A DNA stretch of 6,720 nt from the NCBI GenBank assembly GCA_025455245.1, contig JALOMX010000110.1:1-6720 (forward strand), in the 5' to 3' direction. Shown here in pieces: positions 1 to 6,379 of this stretch. Source of the stretch: Chitinophagaceae bacterium (GTDB lineage: Bacteria > Bacteroidota > Bacteroidia > Chitinophagales > Chitinophagaceae). Below the pieces are notes generated by a model, which saw only the letters and a list, made by a program, of their open reading frames with translations, was not told the DNA's origin and ran no database searches. Positions within the stretch are counted from its first letter, which is position 1. Every line of letters starts with the position of its first letter. Both the position numbers and the translations under genes were made by a program.

Positions 1-1745
1 CCGTTGTTTACATCAAATACAATGAAGCTATCCTTTTCAGGGTCAAGGCCGCAAACGCCATTGAAGGAGCTTGTCCAGATTATTCCATTATGATCTTCTT
101 TAATATCGACTACCTGGTTGCCCGGAATACCGGGTTTACCATCCATCGGTATTTTGTATTGCCTTATTTCTCCTGTGCGTTTGTTCCACATCCCTATGCC
201 ATGCCTCGATAGTGAAATCCAAACGCGGCCTTTGCTGTCTTCCAGCACATAAGAAGTAGGGGTAAGGTTGCAAAAGACTTTTAGTTGCGGATGATGGCAA
301 ATGTTGTCATATGTTTTTGTTAGAGGGTCGTACCAATACAGCGTAGCAGAATCGTTGGTGCAAAACCAGATCTTTCCCTCGCGGTCCATATTGATGGAAT
401 TGTAGAAGCTGTTGGGTAAATGTTCAGGAGAAATAAATTCCATTTCCCCGGTTTCTGCATTATAACGATTTACCCCGGAGCCGGTTCCTATCCATATATT
501 GTTTTCCCGGTCGCACAGCAGGGTGCGCACTTGGTTGTCATAAATTATTCTTTTCCCGTCTTCTTTGTTTGTCCATTCTCTATAAGTACGGGTTACCGGA
601 TTGTAGCAACTTACCCCGTCGTGGTTCCCCATCCATAGCAAGCCATTTTTATCCTGTGCAGCCCCCCTGCCAACCCCACGTTGCCGTTGGTGCAGCTTGT
701 CAGGATGCGGAGTAATCGTTTCGAACAAACTTTTTCCCGGGTCGAAAAAATTGACACCCCAAAAATCACAGCCCAACCAAATATTATGGTCCTTATCCTG
801 AAACAGGCTTCGATAATCGTTGCCTGAAGGACTTGACGGAATATCAGGATGATGAATGAATTGTTTTACAGAAAGCACATCCGGATGGAACTCCATCAAC
901 CCGTCGGTGCCGGTGGCTATCCAAACCTTATTGGACCGGTCAATCAGGATATCGGCAACCACAGGAGGCTGCCCTGTTATCTGCGATGTAAGCAGGTGGT
1001 CATAAACCGTCCATTGCTTAAGGTCATTACTTAGTTTTGCCAGTTTAATCCGGTCAACCGAACCTGCCCAAATGTTATCCAGGTTATCCAAAGCCAGGGA
1101 ATAAACCGCCTGATTGTTTAAAGGCGACACATTAACCGCATGTGCCGTATCGGCTTTAAGGTGATATACCACCACGCCTCGACTACCGGCAATGAATAAT
1201 TTTTGATTTCGCAGAACCAGGTCAAACATGCCATGGTTTAAAATTGAAGAACCTGTTTTTGATCTTTTTTCAAGCGGTAAAATGGTATTGGTTTTCGAAT
1301 CGTATTTTATCAGACCCTGACGGGTTGCCAGGAATAAAATACCCTCCGTGGTGCTAGCAATGGCATTAATATACATTCCTTCCAAAGCCTTTATCCGTTT
1401 GAAATTGGCTTTGTCGAAATCAAATTCTACCAGTCCCGTTTCGTAGCCTATCCAAAACCTTCCGTGCGCATCGCTGTGTATGGTGCGCGGCTGACTGTTG
1501 TAGCAGGATGTGGTGTCGTGAACAACATAGGTAAAATGGGCTACATTTTTTCCATCAAACCGGTTAAGTGCGCCAACGGTTCCCACCCAAATATATCCCA
1601 TACGGTCCTGCCCAATACAGCGCGTGGTTACATCGTGCAGCCCTTCGGGAAGTCCAAGCTTCCGGAAATTGTATGAAGGTTGTTGTGCATACAAAGTCGT
1701 GCAAAGCAAACTCCACATGAGAAGAAAAACTACCATCTGACGCAT
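1..1745 (-). CDS. Two-component regulator propeller sensor, N-terminal part (3' end beyond left edge)
   Basis: The frame is open without a stop from ATG at 1745 down to position 1 (581 full codons), so the gene is cut by the window, not broken. Residues 1-20 (MRQMVVFLLMWSLLCTTLYA) are a signal peptide with likely cleavage before QQ. The rest is a chain of propeller repeats of the type G-x-x-W-[VILM]-[GA]-T-x-x-G-[LV]-x-x-[YF]-[ND], for example GYIWVGT near residue 50, then GRFWIGYETGL, NKVWIATGTDGL, LLWMGNHDGV, NNIWIGTGSGV and GRVWISL. Such repeats form a periplasmic ligand-sensing beta-propeller in Bacteroidota sensors. The protein aligns along its whole visible length with the sensor at 2184-5207: its last codons (N581, then a Gly) match N583-G584 there. 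By that comparison about 425 residues should follow off the left edge: Y_Y_Y domain, membrane helix and LytS-type kinase. That part is inferred. A hybrid or AraC-fused ending cannot be excluded. No Shine-Dalgarno sequence precedes the start. Confidence 0.93.
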   Translation of the reverse strand, partial: MRQMVVFLLMWSLLCTTLYAQQPSYNFRKLGLPEGLHDVTTRCIGQDRMGYIWVGTVGALNRFDGKNVAHFTYVVHDTTSCYNSQPRTIHSDAHGRFWIGYETGLVEFDFDKANFKRIKALEGMYINAIASTTEGILFLATRQGLIKYDSKTNTILPLEKRSKTGSSILNHGMFDLVLRNQKLFIAGSRGVVVYHLKADTAHAVNVSPLNNQAVYSLALDNLDNIWAGSVDRIKLAKLSNDLKQWTVYDHLLTSQITGQPPVVADILIDRSNKVWIATGTDGLMEFHPDVLSVKQFIHHPDIPSSPSGNDYRSLFQDKDHNIWLGCDFWGVNFFDPGKSLFETITPHPDKLHQRQRGVGRGAAQDKNGLLWMGNHDGVSCYNPVTRTYREWTNKEDGKRIIYDNQVRTLLCDRENNIWIGTGSGVNRYNAETGEMEFISPEHLPNSFYNSINMDREGKIWFCTNDSATLYWYDPLTKTYDNICHHPQLKVFCNLTPTSYVLEDSKGRVWISLSRHGIGMWNKRTGEIRQYKIPMDGKPGIPGNQVVDIKEDHNGIIWTSSFNGVCGLDPEKDSFIVFDVNN

Positions 1746-1840
1746 ACCTACCAAATAACTTATAAATTGAAGATATAACCAAAGAGCAGGATATTGAAGC
1801 AGCTATTTATTACGATGAAGCGGATATTTTTTACGCCTGA

Positions 1841-1885
1841 GTGTAAAAGGGTCCAATGACCCGGGGTGTTGTCTGACTTTTACAC
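1841..1885. repeat. Nested inverted repeat in the divergent intergenic region
   Basis: GTGTAAAAG at 1841-1849 is the exact reverse complement of CTTTTACAC at 1877-1885. Inside it, GGGTC (1849-1853) and GACCC (1858-1862) form a second stem with the loop CAAT. The core TTTTAC also occurs just outside, in TTTTACGCC (1829-1837), which resembles TTTTACACGCC (1878-1888). The arrangement could be an operator with repeated half-sites, an RNA structure in the kinase leader, or the terminal repeats of a tiny mobile-element relic. There is no T-run after the repeat, so a standard intrinsic terminator is unlikely. Confidence 0.6.
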
Positions 1886-1917
1886 GCCAATGCAAGACCA
1901 CCACGCTGCTTTCGTCC

Positions 1918-1935
1918 ATATCCATATATGGGTAT
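1918..1935. promoter_or_regulatory. Palindromic candidate operator
   Basis: CCATATATGG at 1922-1931 is a perfect 10-bp palindrome. It extends on both sides by ATA/TAT to an 18-bp dyad with one mismatch pair (T1921 against G1932). It lies between the two divergent sensor genes, about 170 bp upstream of the minus-strand start and 250 bp upstream of the plus-strand start. This is a plausible protein-binding site, but A/T-rich palindromes also arise by chance, and which protein would bind is unknown. Confidence 0.3.
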
Positions 1936-1991
1936 TTACATAGTTCAATTGGCCTCAAATCAGGGATAACCAGTAATTTGGCTTATGCTGA

Positions 1992-2006
1992 ATTTCATGT
2001 TGAAAT
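1992..2006. repeat. Short hairpin, 6-bp stem and 3-nt loop
   Basis: ATTTCA (1992-1997) and TGAAAT (2001-2006) are exact reverse complements separated by TGT. The hairpin lies in the presumed leader of the plus-strand sensor gene. It is not followed by a T-run, so it is not an obvious terminator, and its function is unknown. Confidence 0.35.
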
Positions 2007-2183
2007 GGAAGCCCCTTCATAAAAGCTGAAGGACAAACATCCACTCCTGCATCAAAACAATAAGGGTTCGTTTTCAGATTAAACCATTCGTTTTTGTTTT
2101 ACTACCGTTCATTTCAGATTTACAACTTGCCGGTATATTCTGTTTTGGCAAACCATATGTCATGCCTTAATTTTCCCAACCGG

Positions 2184-5100
2184 ATGAAAATGAAAGTTTA
2201 CATAGCTGTTTGGCTTTGGTGTTTAATGCACCCGTCTGTTGGGTTGCATGCACAACTGCAACGGCTTCATTTCAGACAGATAACCGTTGCTGACGGATTG
2301 ATAGACGGAACCATCAATGCCATTGGGCAGGATAAGTATGGGTTTATGTGGTTTGCAAGCCTAGGGGGCATCAACCGTTATAATGGCCATTTGATGCGGT
2401 TATTTACACATGTGCCCGGCGACTCCACCTCACCGTTGGGAAGCTTTGTGGAATCGATGGTCAGTGATGAAGAAGGCCGGTTTTGGCTTGGTTATGAAAC
2501 CGGATTACAGGAGTTTGATTTTTCCAAACAGAACTTCCGGGAAATAAAGGTATTCAGCAACCTAAGGATCAATTCCATGATGGCATTGCCGGGAAAGAAG
2601 ATATTTTTATTTACCGATGCAGGCCCTGTAATTTTTGACACAGAATCTGAAAGTGCCACCTACCTGAAAGATATAGCACGCAATGCCGGGGATCGTCAAC
2701 TGCTATCTTTCAGGGCTTATGAAGGCACATGGTTTCAAGGTAAACTGTTGATTGCCACCCGTAGAAACCTGCTTGAATACGACACGGCGGCAAACACAGT
2801 TTCAGTAATGAAAACGGGACCTATGGAGGGCCTTGCCATTACATCGGTCGCAGTGGATGCTCGTGGTAATCTTTGGCTTGGAACCCAAAGCAGGATTCAG
2901 TTGGCAAGGCGTACCAACGATGGTTCATTTACAATATATGATCATTTTCTATCAACCGATGTTACTACCCTCACCAACAATATCAATCATGTTTTCACTG
3001 ATAAGCAAGGGGTGTTATGGGTGGCTACTACCATGGATGGCCTGCTTCAATATAATGCTGAAGCAGACCATCTGATTGGATTGAAATATCGTCCGGGGGT
3101 GCAGGGTAGCCCCATCGGAAACCTCTTTCGGGAAGCCTTTGTCGACCGCGACGGATTAATTTGGCTTGGGGGAAATACAGGGATTAATTATTTCAATCCT
3201 AAAAAACAGTTTTTTGAGGTGATTATGCCTTTTGCCGATAGCCTTGAATATAAAAACCGGCGTGAAACAAGGGCGCTTACGGAAGACAACGATGGCAAAC
3301 TGTGGATGGGTACTATGGATGGCGTTTCCTGTTTTGACCCGAAGACCGGCAAATACCGGGTTTGGAAAAATTCACCCGGAAAGCCAAGGCAGATTTATTA
3401 TAACTCCATCAGGGGAACATTGGCTGATGATGATGGCAATGTTTGGATTGCCACAGGTTCGGGAGTCAATAAGTTCAATAAACTTAATGGAACCATGGAA
3501 TTCATCCCGCGGGATTTGTTGCCTTACGGTTTTTATTTTGGTATTTCAAAAGACAGAAAGGGAAATATATGGTTTGCCACAAGGGACTTCGACGGACTAT
3601 ATTTGTTTGATAAACAAACCCGCATTTTTAAGGGTATAGGGAATCATCCGCAGATGAAGGTTTTTTCCGGATTGGGAGGCAGAATCGTGTATGAAGATTC
3701 GAAAGGAAGATACTGGCTGGGTTTCAATGGAGCCGGCCTTGGTTTTTTTGATCCACGCAATGGAAAAACAAGAATATGGAATACAAGCCTCCCCAAAAAC
3801 AAAACCATCATCGGCAACCTGGTATTCGATATATGTGAAGACCATCGTGGGGTTATATGGGTTTCTACAAACAACGGCATTACCGGCATCACCATAGAAC
3901 AGGAGAAATACCAATCGTTTAATTTGAGCAATGGCCTGTTGGGAAACGCTGCTTCCGCTTTGGCTGTAGACAGTATCAACCGTCTCTGGATTGCCACCAC
4001 ACGTGGTTTGAACATGCTTGATTCAACAAGAACGGTTTTCATTTCATTTGGTATTGACAATGGATTGCCCACAGACGGTTTTCCTGAATACAGAAGCCTT
4101 GTAACCCGGAATGGTGATTTTATTTTTCCGGGCAATTCCGGTTACATCCGTTTCAATCCTATGCATTACAAGCCTCCGGCAGGCAAAATACCCGTTTACC
4201 TGAGTGAAGTATTTGTGCAGAACAAACCATTCAGGACAGAGGGAGAAATCAGCGATATAAAAGCTTTCAGGTTTCGTCACGATGAAAATGCTTTCCGTTT
4301 TTCTTTCGCTTCTCCCAATTACGATAATCCTGCCCAAACCTGGTTTGCCTACAAACTTGAAGGCTTTGATGATGAATGGCTCTACACACAAAAAAATGAA
4401 ATTAATTATACCAATGTTCCGGGAGGACGTTATACATTATTGTTTAAGGCAAGCAACAATTCCAATGACTGGAACGTGCCGGAGCATAAAGTATTGATAC
4501 ATGTAAAAACCATTTTTTATAATACCCTTTGGTTCAGGATGATAAGTTTGTTGACCATCGCAGGTTTGTTGTATATCATTTACCGCTACAGGATAAGGCA
4601 GAAAGAGCGATTGATTGTTTTACAATCACGTACACAACAGCTTGAAAAGGAAAAGGCAATGGTAATGTATGAAAATCTGAAACAGCACCTCAATCCACAT
4701 TTCCTGTTCAACTCCCTTACATCGCTCAGCAGCCTCATCAGGCTCGATCAGCAAATGGCAGGGGATTTTCTGGAGAAAATGAGCCGGATTTACAGGTACA
4801 TACTTAAGAACAGGGACAGTGAAACGGTGACCTTGAAAGAGGAACTAGGTTTTGTTTCAAATTATATTGAATTGCAAAAGACACGCTTCGAAAGCGGGCT
4901 TCAGGTAAACATGCAGGTGGATGAGGAGCATCTATACAAGAAAATAGCTCCGGTAACACTGCAAAACCTTGTAGAAAATGCAATAAAACACAATACAACA
5001 AGTAAGCAAAAACCCCTGATCATTGATTTTTATGCGGAGGATGATTACCTGTTTGTGAAGAACAATCTGCAACGGAAATCATTTGTGGAAACTAGCAACA

Positions 5101-5207
5101 AAACAGGGCTTAACAGCATGAAGGACCTGTATAGCTATTTGTCGCACAGACCATTGATAGTGGAAGAAACTGAAACAAGTTTTGTGGTGAAGGTTCCTTT
5201 GTTGTAG
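2184..5207 (+). CDS. Beta-propeller sensor histidine kinase (two-component regulator propeller, Y_Y_Y, LytS-type)
   Basis: This is a complete inner-membrane sensor kinase of 1007 residues. Residues 1-23 are a signal peptide ending GLHA before QLQ. Residues about 25-690 form a periplasmic propeller with at least eleven W-[ILVM]-[GA] repeats, from GFMWFAS at about 53 to RLWIATTRGL at about 602, a count that suits two fused propellers. A Y_Y_Y domain follows (about 700-774, with YKLEGFDDEW and PGGRYTLLFKAS), then a single membrane helix (about 782-800) and a short charged coiled coil. The kinase has the LytS-type H-box NPHFLFNSL with phospho-acceptor His839, the N-box NLVENAIKHN (928-937), and a short G-box around Gly975. 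The frame is open upstream to TTG 2094, but ATG 2184 (or 2190) gives a proper signal peptide and the same length as the divergent paralogue. The kinase lacks the fused receiver and AraC domains of hybrid HTCS sensors. Instead, a LytTR regulator gene follows 105 bp downstream. The ligand is unknown. Confidence 0.95.
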   Translation: MKMKVYIAVWLWCLMHPSVGLHAQLQRLHFRQITVADGLIDGTINAIGQDKYGFMWFASLGGINRYNGHLMRLFTHVPGDSTSPLGSFVESMVSDEEGRFWLGYETGLQEFDFSKQNFREIKVFSNLRINSMMALPGKKIFLFTDAGPVIFDTESESATYLKDIARNAGDRQLLSFRAYEGTWFQGKLLIATRRNLLEYDTAANTVSVMKTGPMEGLAITSVAVDARGNLWLGTQSRIQLARRTNDGSFTIYDHFLSTDVTTLTNNINHVFTDKQGVLWVATTMDGLLQYNAEADHLIGLKYRPGVQGSPIGNLFREAFVDRDGLIWLGGNTGINYFNPKKQFFEVIMPFADSLEYKNRRETRALTEDNDGKLWMGTMDGVSCFDPKTGKYRVWKNSPGKPRQIYYNSIRGTLADDDGNVWIATGSGVNKFNKLNGTMEFIPRDLLPYGFYFGISKDRKGNIWFATRDFDGLYLFDKQTRIFKGIGNHPQMKVFSGLGGRIVYEDSKGRYWLGFNGAGLGFFDPRNGKTRIWNTSLPKNKTIIGNLVFDICEDHRGVIWVSTNNGITGITIEQEKYQSFNLSNGLLGNAASALAVDSINRLWIATTRGLNMLDSTRTVFISFGIDNGLPTDGFPEYRSLVTRNGDFIFPGNSGYIRFNPMHYKPPAGKIPVYLSEVFVQNKPFRTEGEISDIKAFRFRHDENAFRFSFASPNYDNPAQTWFAYKLEGFDDEWLYTQKNEINYTNVPGGRYTLLFKASNNSNDWNVPEHKVLIHVKTIFYNTLWFRMISLLTIAGLLYIIYRYRIRQKERLIVLQSRTQQLEKEKAMVMYENLKQHLNPHFLFNSLTSLSSLIRLDQQMAGDFLEKMSRIYRYILKNRDSETVTLKEELGFVSNYIELQKTRFESGLQVNMQVDEEHLYKKIAPVTLQNLVENAIKHNTTSKQKPLIIDFYAEDDYLFVKNNLQRKSFVETSNKTGLNSMKDLYSYLSHRPLIVEETETSFVVKVPLL

Positions 5208-5301
5208 CAAAAGGGCAGTAGTCAGTATGCAGAAGGTGGTGGGAAATGGTGAACTGATTGCGGGACCTGTGCAATAAAAAGCACTAAACAATAAATAAAA
5301 A

Positions 5302-5316
5302 ATGAAGAATATATGA
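5302..5316 (+). other. Four-codon mini-frame overlapping the regulator start
   Basis: An ATG at 5302 begins the frame M-K-N-I and stops at TGA 5314-5316. Its stop shares bases with the regulator start codon at 5313 (ATGA). It sits just after an A-rich stretch of the kind that aids initiation in Bacteroidota. It could couple or dampen translation of the regulator, or it could be chance. Confidence 0.2.
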
Positions 5317-6080
5317 AAGCTGTAATTGTTGAAGACGAAAGCCTGATAGCGCGTGAGCTGATGCATAAAATAGCTATGGTGGCTCCGGATGTAGACATAC
5401 TAAAGCATGTTGACAGCCTTGAAACGGCAGCAGAATGGCTTGCTGAGCATCCGCAGCCGGATTTGTTTTTTATGGATATACAATTGGGCGATGGTGTCAG
5501 TTTTGAATTATTTAAACGATTTGAAATAAACTGTCCGGTCATATTTTGTACTGCCTATGATGAATATGCCATACAGGCCTTTAAGGTGAATGGGACCGAT
5601 TATTTGCTGAAGCCGGTGGATATGGAAGAACTGAAGCTTGCCATTGACAAATGCAGGGTTATAATAGAGAGCAGACTGCCCTGGCCGCAGGATATTGCAA
5701 CGCTGGTAAAGGCCATTGCCGGTTCGCAACCCATTCCAAAGTATAAGGAAAGGTTTATTGTGCAATCCAAACGTCAATGGGTACCCGTTGATACAAAAGA
5801 CATTGCTGTATTTATCCGTGAAAACCTCAATTATCTGATCACTTTTTCCGGCGAAAAGTATATACTCGACTTCACCACCCTTGAAGAGGTTGAAAATCTG
5901 CTTGATCCCGATAAATATTATCGTGCTAACCGTCAAACCATTTTTCACATAGATGCCATCAAGTCGGTCAAGCCGCTCGATAATGCAACCCTTACGGTAA
6001 CACTTAAGGAACCTATTAAACTTGAAACAAGCGTAGGAAGGGCAAAGGCGCCGGATTTCAAGAAATGGTTCGACCGGTAG
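5313..6080 (+). CDS. LytTR-family response regulator
   Basis: This is a complete 255-residue cytoplasmic regulator of the AgrA/LytR/AlgR type and the probable partner of the kinase ending at 5207. Residues 1-120 are a receiver domain with the acidic pair Glu7-Asp8, phospho-acceptor Asp55 in FFMDIQL, Thr80 in FCTAYDEYA, and Lys100 in YLLKPVD. All the residues needed for phosphorylation are therefore present. Residues about 145-253 are the LytTR DNA-binding domain, including IRENLNYL and the typical YYRANRQTIFHIDAIKSV block (about 202-219). The length is usual for the family. PHFLFN-type kinases and LytTR regulators are commonly encoded side by side, and the 105-bp gap fits one operon. The start is preceded by an A-rich stretch rather than a Shine-Dalgarno sequence, as is usual in Bacteroidota. 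A four-codon frame (ATG at 5302, stop at 5314-5316) overlaps the start. Confidence 0.96.
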   Translation: MKAVIVEDESLIARELMHKIAMVAPDVDILKHVDSLETAAEWLAEHPQPDLFFMDIQLGDGVSFELFKRFEINCPVIFCTAYDEYAIQAFKVNGTDYLLKPVDMEELKLAIDKCRVIIESRLPWPQDIATLVKAIAGSQPIPKYKERFIVQSKRQWVPVDTKDIAVFIRENLNYLITFSGEKYILDFTTLEEVENLLDPDKYYRANRQTIFHIDAIKSVKPLDNATLTVTLKEPIKLETSVGRAKAPDFKKWFDR

Positions 6081-6082
6081 CT

Positions 6083-6139
6083 GCATTTTCAATGAGATTA
6101 ACCTGGCACCCCTGCCGTGAACCGGCTGCCTGAAAATGC
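6083..6139. repeat. Inverted repeat just after the response regulator stop
   Basis: GCATTTTCA (6083-6091) is exactly complementary to TGAAAATGC (6131-6139). The 39-nt interval contains smaller GC-rich stems, GGCA/TGCC with loop CCCC and GCCG/CGGC with loop TGAAC. It begins three bases after the stop codon, so it is well placed to protect or end the kinase-regulator transcript. It lacks the U-tract of a classical intrinsic terminator. Confidence 0.45.
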
Positions 6140-6204
6140 CGGGAGATCTTTGCGAATTGAATAACCATCCCGGGGAAAAATAGCCTTCAGGAAGAAAAAA
6201 TGCC

Positions 6205-6220
6205 CATTTATCGTTAAATG
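6205..6220. repeat. Hairpin, 6-bp stem and TCGT loop
   Basis: CATTTA (6205-6210) pairs exactly with TAAATG (6215-6220) around TCGT. The sequence ATGCCC occurs on both sides of the hairpin. It is A/T-rich with no T-run behind it, so a terminator role is doubtful. Confidence 0.35.
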
Positions 6221-6238
6221 CCCGTGGTTTATCTGAGC

Positions 6239-6259
6239 GATTTTCGTATCAGGAAAATC
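6239..6259. repeat. Hairpin, 7-bp stem and 7-nt loop
   Basis: GATTTTC (6239-6245) and GAAAATC (6253-6259) are exact reverse complements. The hairpin lies about 120 bp upstream of the beta-barrel gene. It may be an operator half-site pair or an RNA stem. Nothing in the sequence decides between these. Confidence 0.35.
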
Positions 6260-6379
6260 ACATCAAAGCACCTCCAACGGATAATTCTTTCTTAATTATT
6301 TGTGTAAATATGGGGCCTGTGCAGCCAAAAATGCTATGTTTCGGCCCATCCCATTACCTTAGCGCACTTTTAGTAAACT

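Larger units (their letters stand above)
1746..2183. other. Divergent intergenic region between the two paralogous sensors
   Basis: This 438-bp stretch separates the start codons of two sensor genes transcribed away from each other, so it must carry the promoters of both. I see no credible gene in it. A frame open from TTG at 2094 joins the plus-strand sensor, but residues before 2184 do not look like protein belonging to it. The region holds a nested inverted repeat (1841-1885), a palindrome (1918-1935), a short hairpin (1992-2006), and three copies of TTTTAC or its complement between 1829 and 1885. No clean Bacteroidota promoter (TTTG, about 19-21 bp, TAnnTTTG) was found for either direction. 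It is a likely place for a regulator to bind, but that is inference. Confidence 0.7.
6081..6379. other. Non-coding region between the regulator and the beta-barrel gene
   Basis: I find no gene in these 299 bp. The first 180 bases contain several inverted repeats: a 9-bp pair at 6083-6091/6131-6139, a 6-bp pair at 6139-6144/6168-6173, a hairpin at 6205-6220 and a hairpin at 6239-6259. None is followed by a convincing T-run. The last 80 bases should contain the promoter of the gene starting at 6380, and TATGTTTC at 6335-6342 is one base away from the Bacteroidota -7 box, but no TTTG lies at the right distance upstream. GGGGCCTGTGCA at 6312-6323 nearly repeats a sequence upstream of the regulator gene. 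Confidence 0.6.

Noticed and set aside
1564..1782. Minus-strand 72-codon frame at the start of the left sensor
   Set aside because: It is in a different frame from the sensor that begins at 1745. The sensor frame has a signal peptide and propeller repeats, and this one has neither.
1752..1783. Possible Bacteroidota promoter for the minus-strand sensor (TTTG, 20 bp, GTTATTTG read on the minus strand)
   Set aside because: The -7 box misses the conserved TA, and transcription would begin almost on the start codon at 1745.
2094..2183. Longer N-terminus for the plus-strand kinase starting at TTG 2094 or ATG 2157
   Set aside because: The added residues push the signal peptide inward and have no counterpart in the divergent paralogue. 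Starting at 2184 (or 2190) gives a standard signal peptide and matching lengths.
3644..4135. Minus-strand open frame of 163 codons opposite the kinase propeller
   Set aside because: It is antisense to conserved propeller repeats and has no recognisable domain or start context.
5227..5277. Sixteen-codon frame between kinase and regulator
   Set aside because: It is too short, with no supporting start signal or recognisable sequence. Such frames are expected by chance.
5508..6092. Minus-strand open frame of 194 codons opposite the response regulator
   Set aside because: It lies wholly over a well-supported LytTR regulator gene and its translation shows no recognisable domain. It is a shadow frame.
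6335..6342. TATGTTTC as the -7 box of the beta-barrel gene
   Set aside because: It is one base from consensus, but the nearest TTTG (6299-6302) is 32 bp upstream, too far for the usual spacing, so I do not call a promoter.
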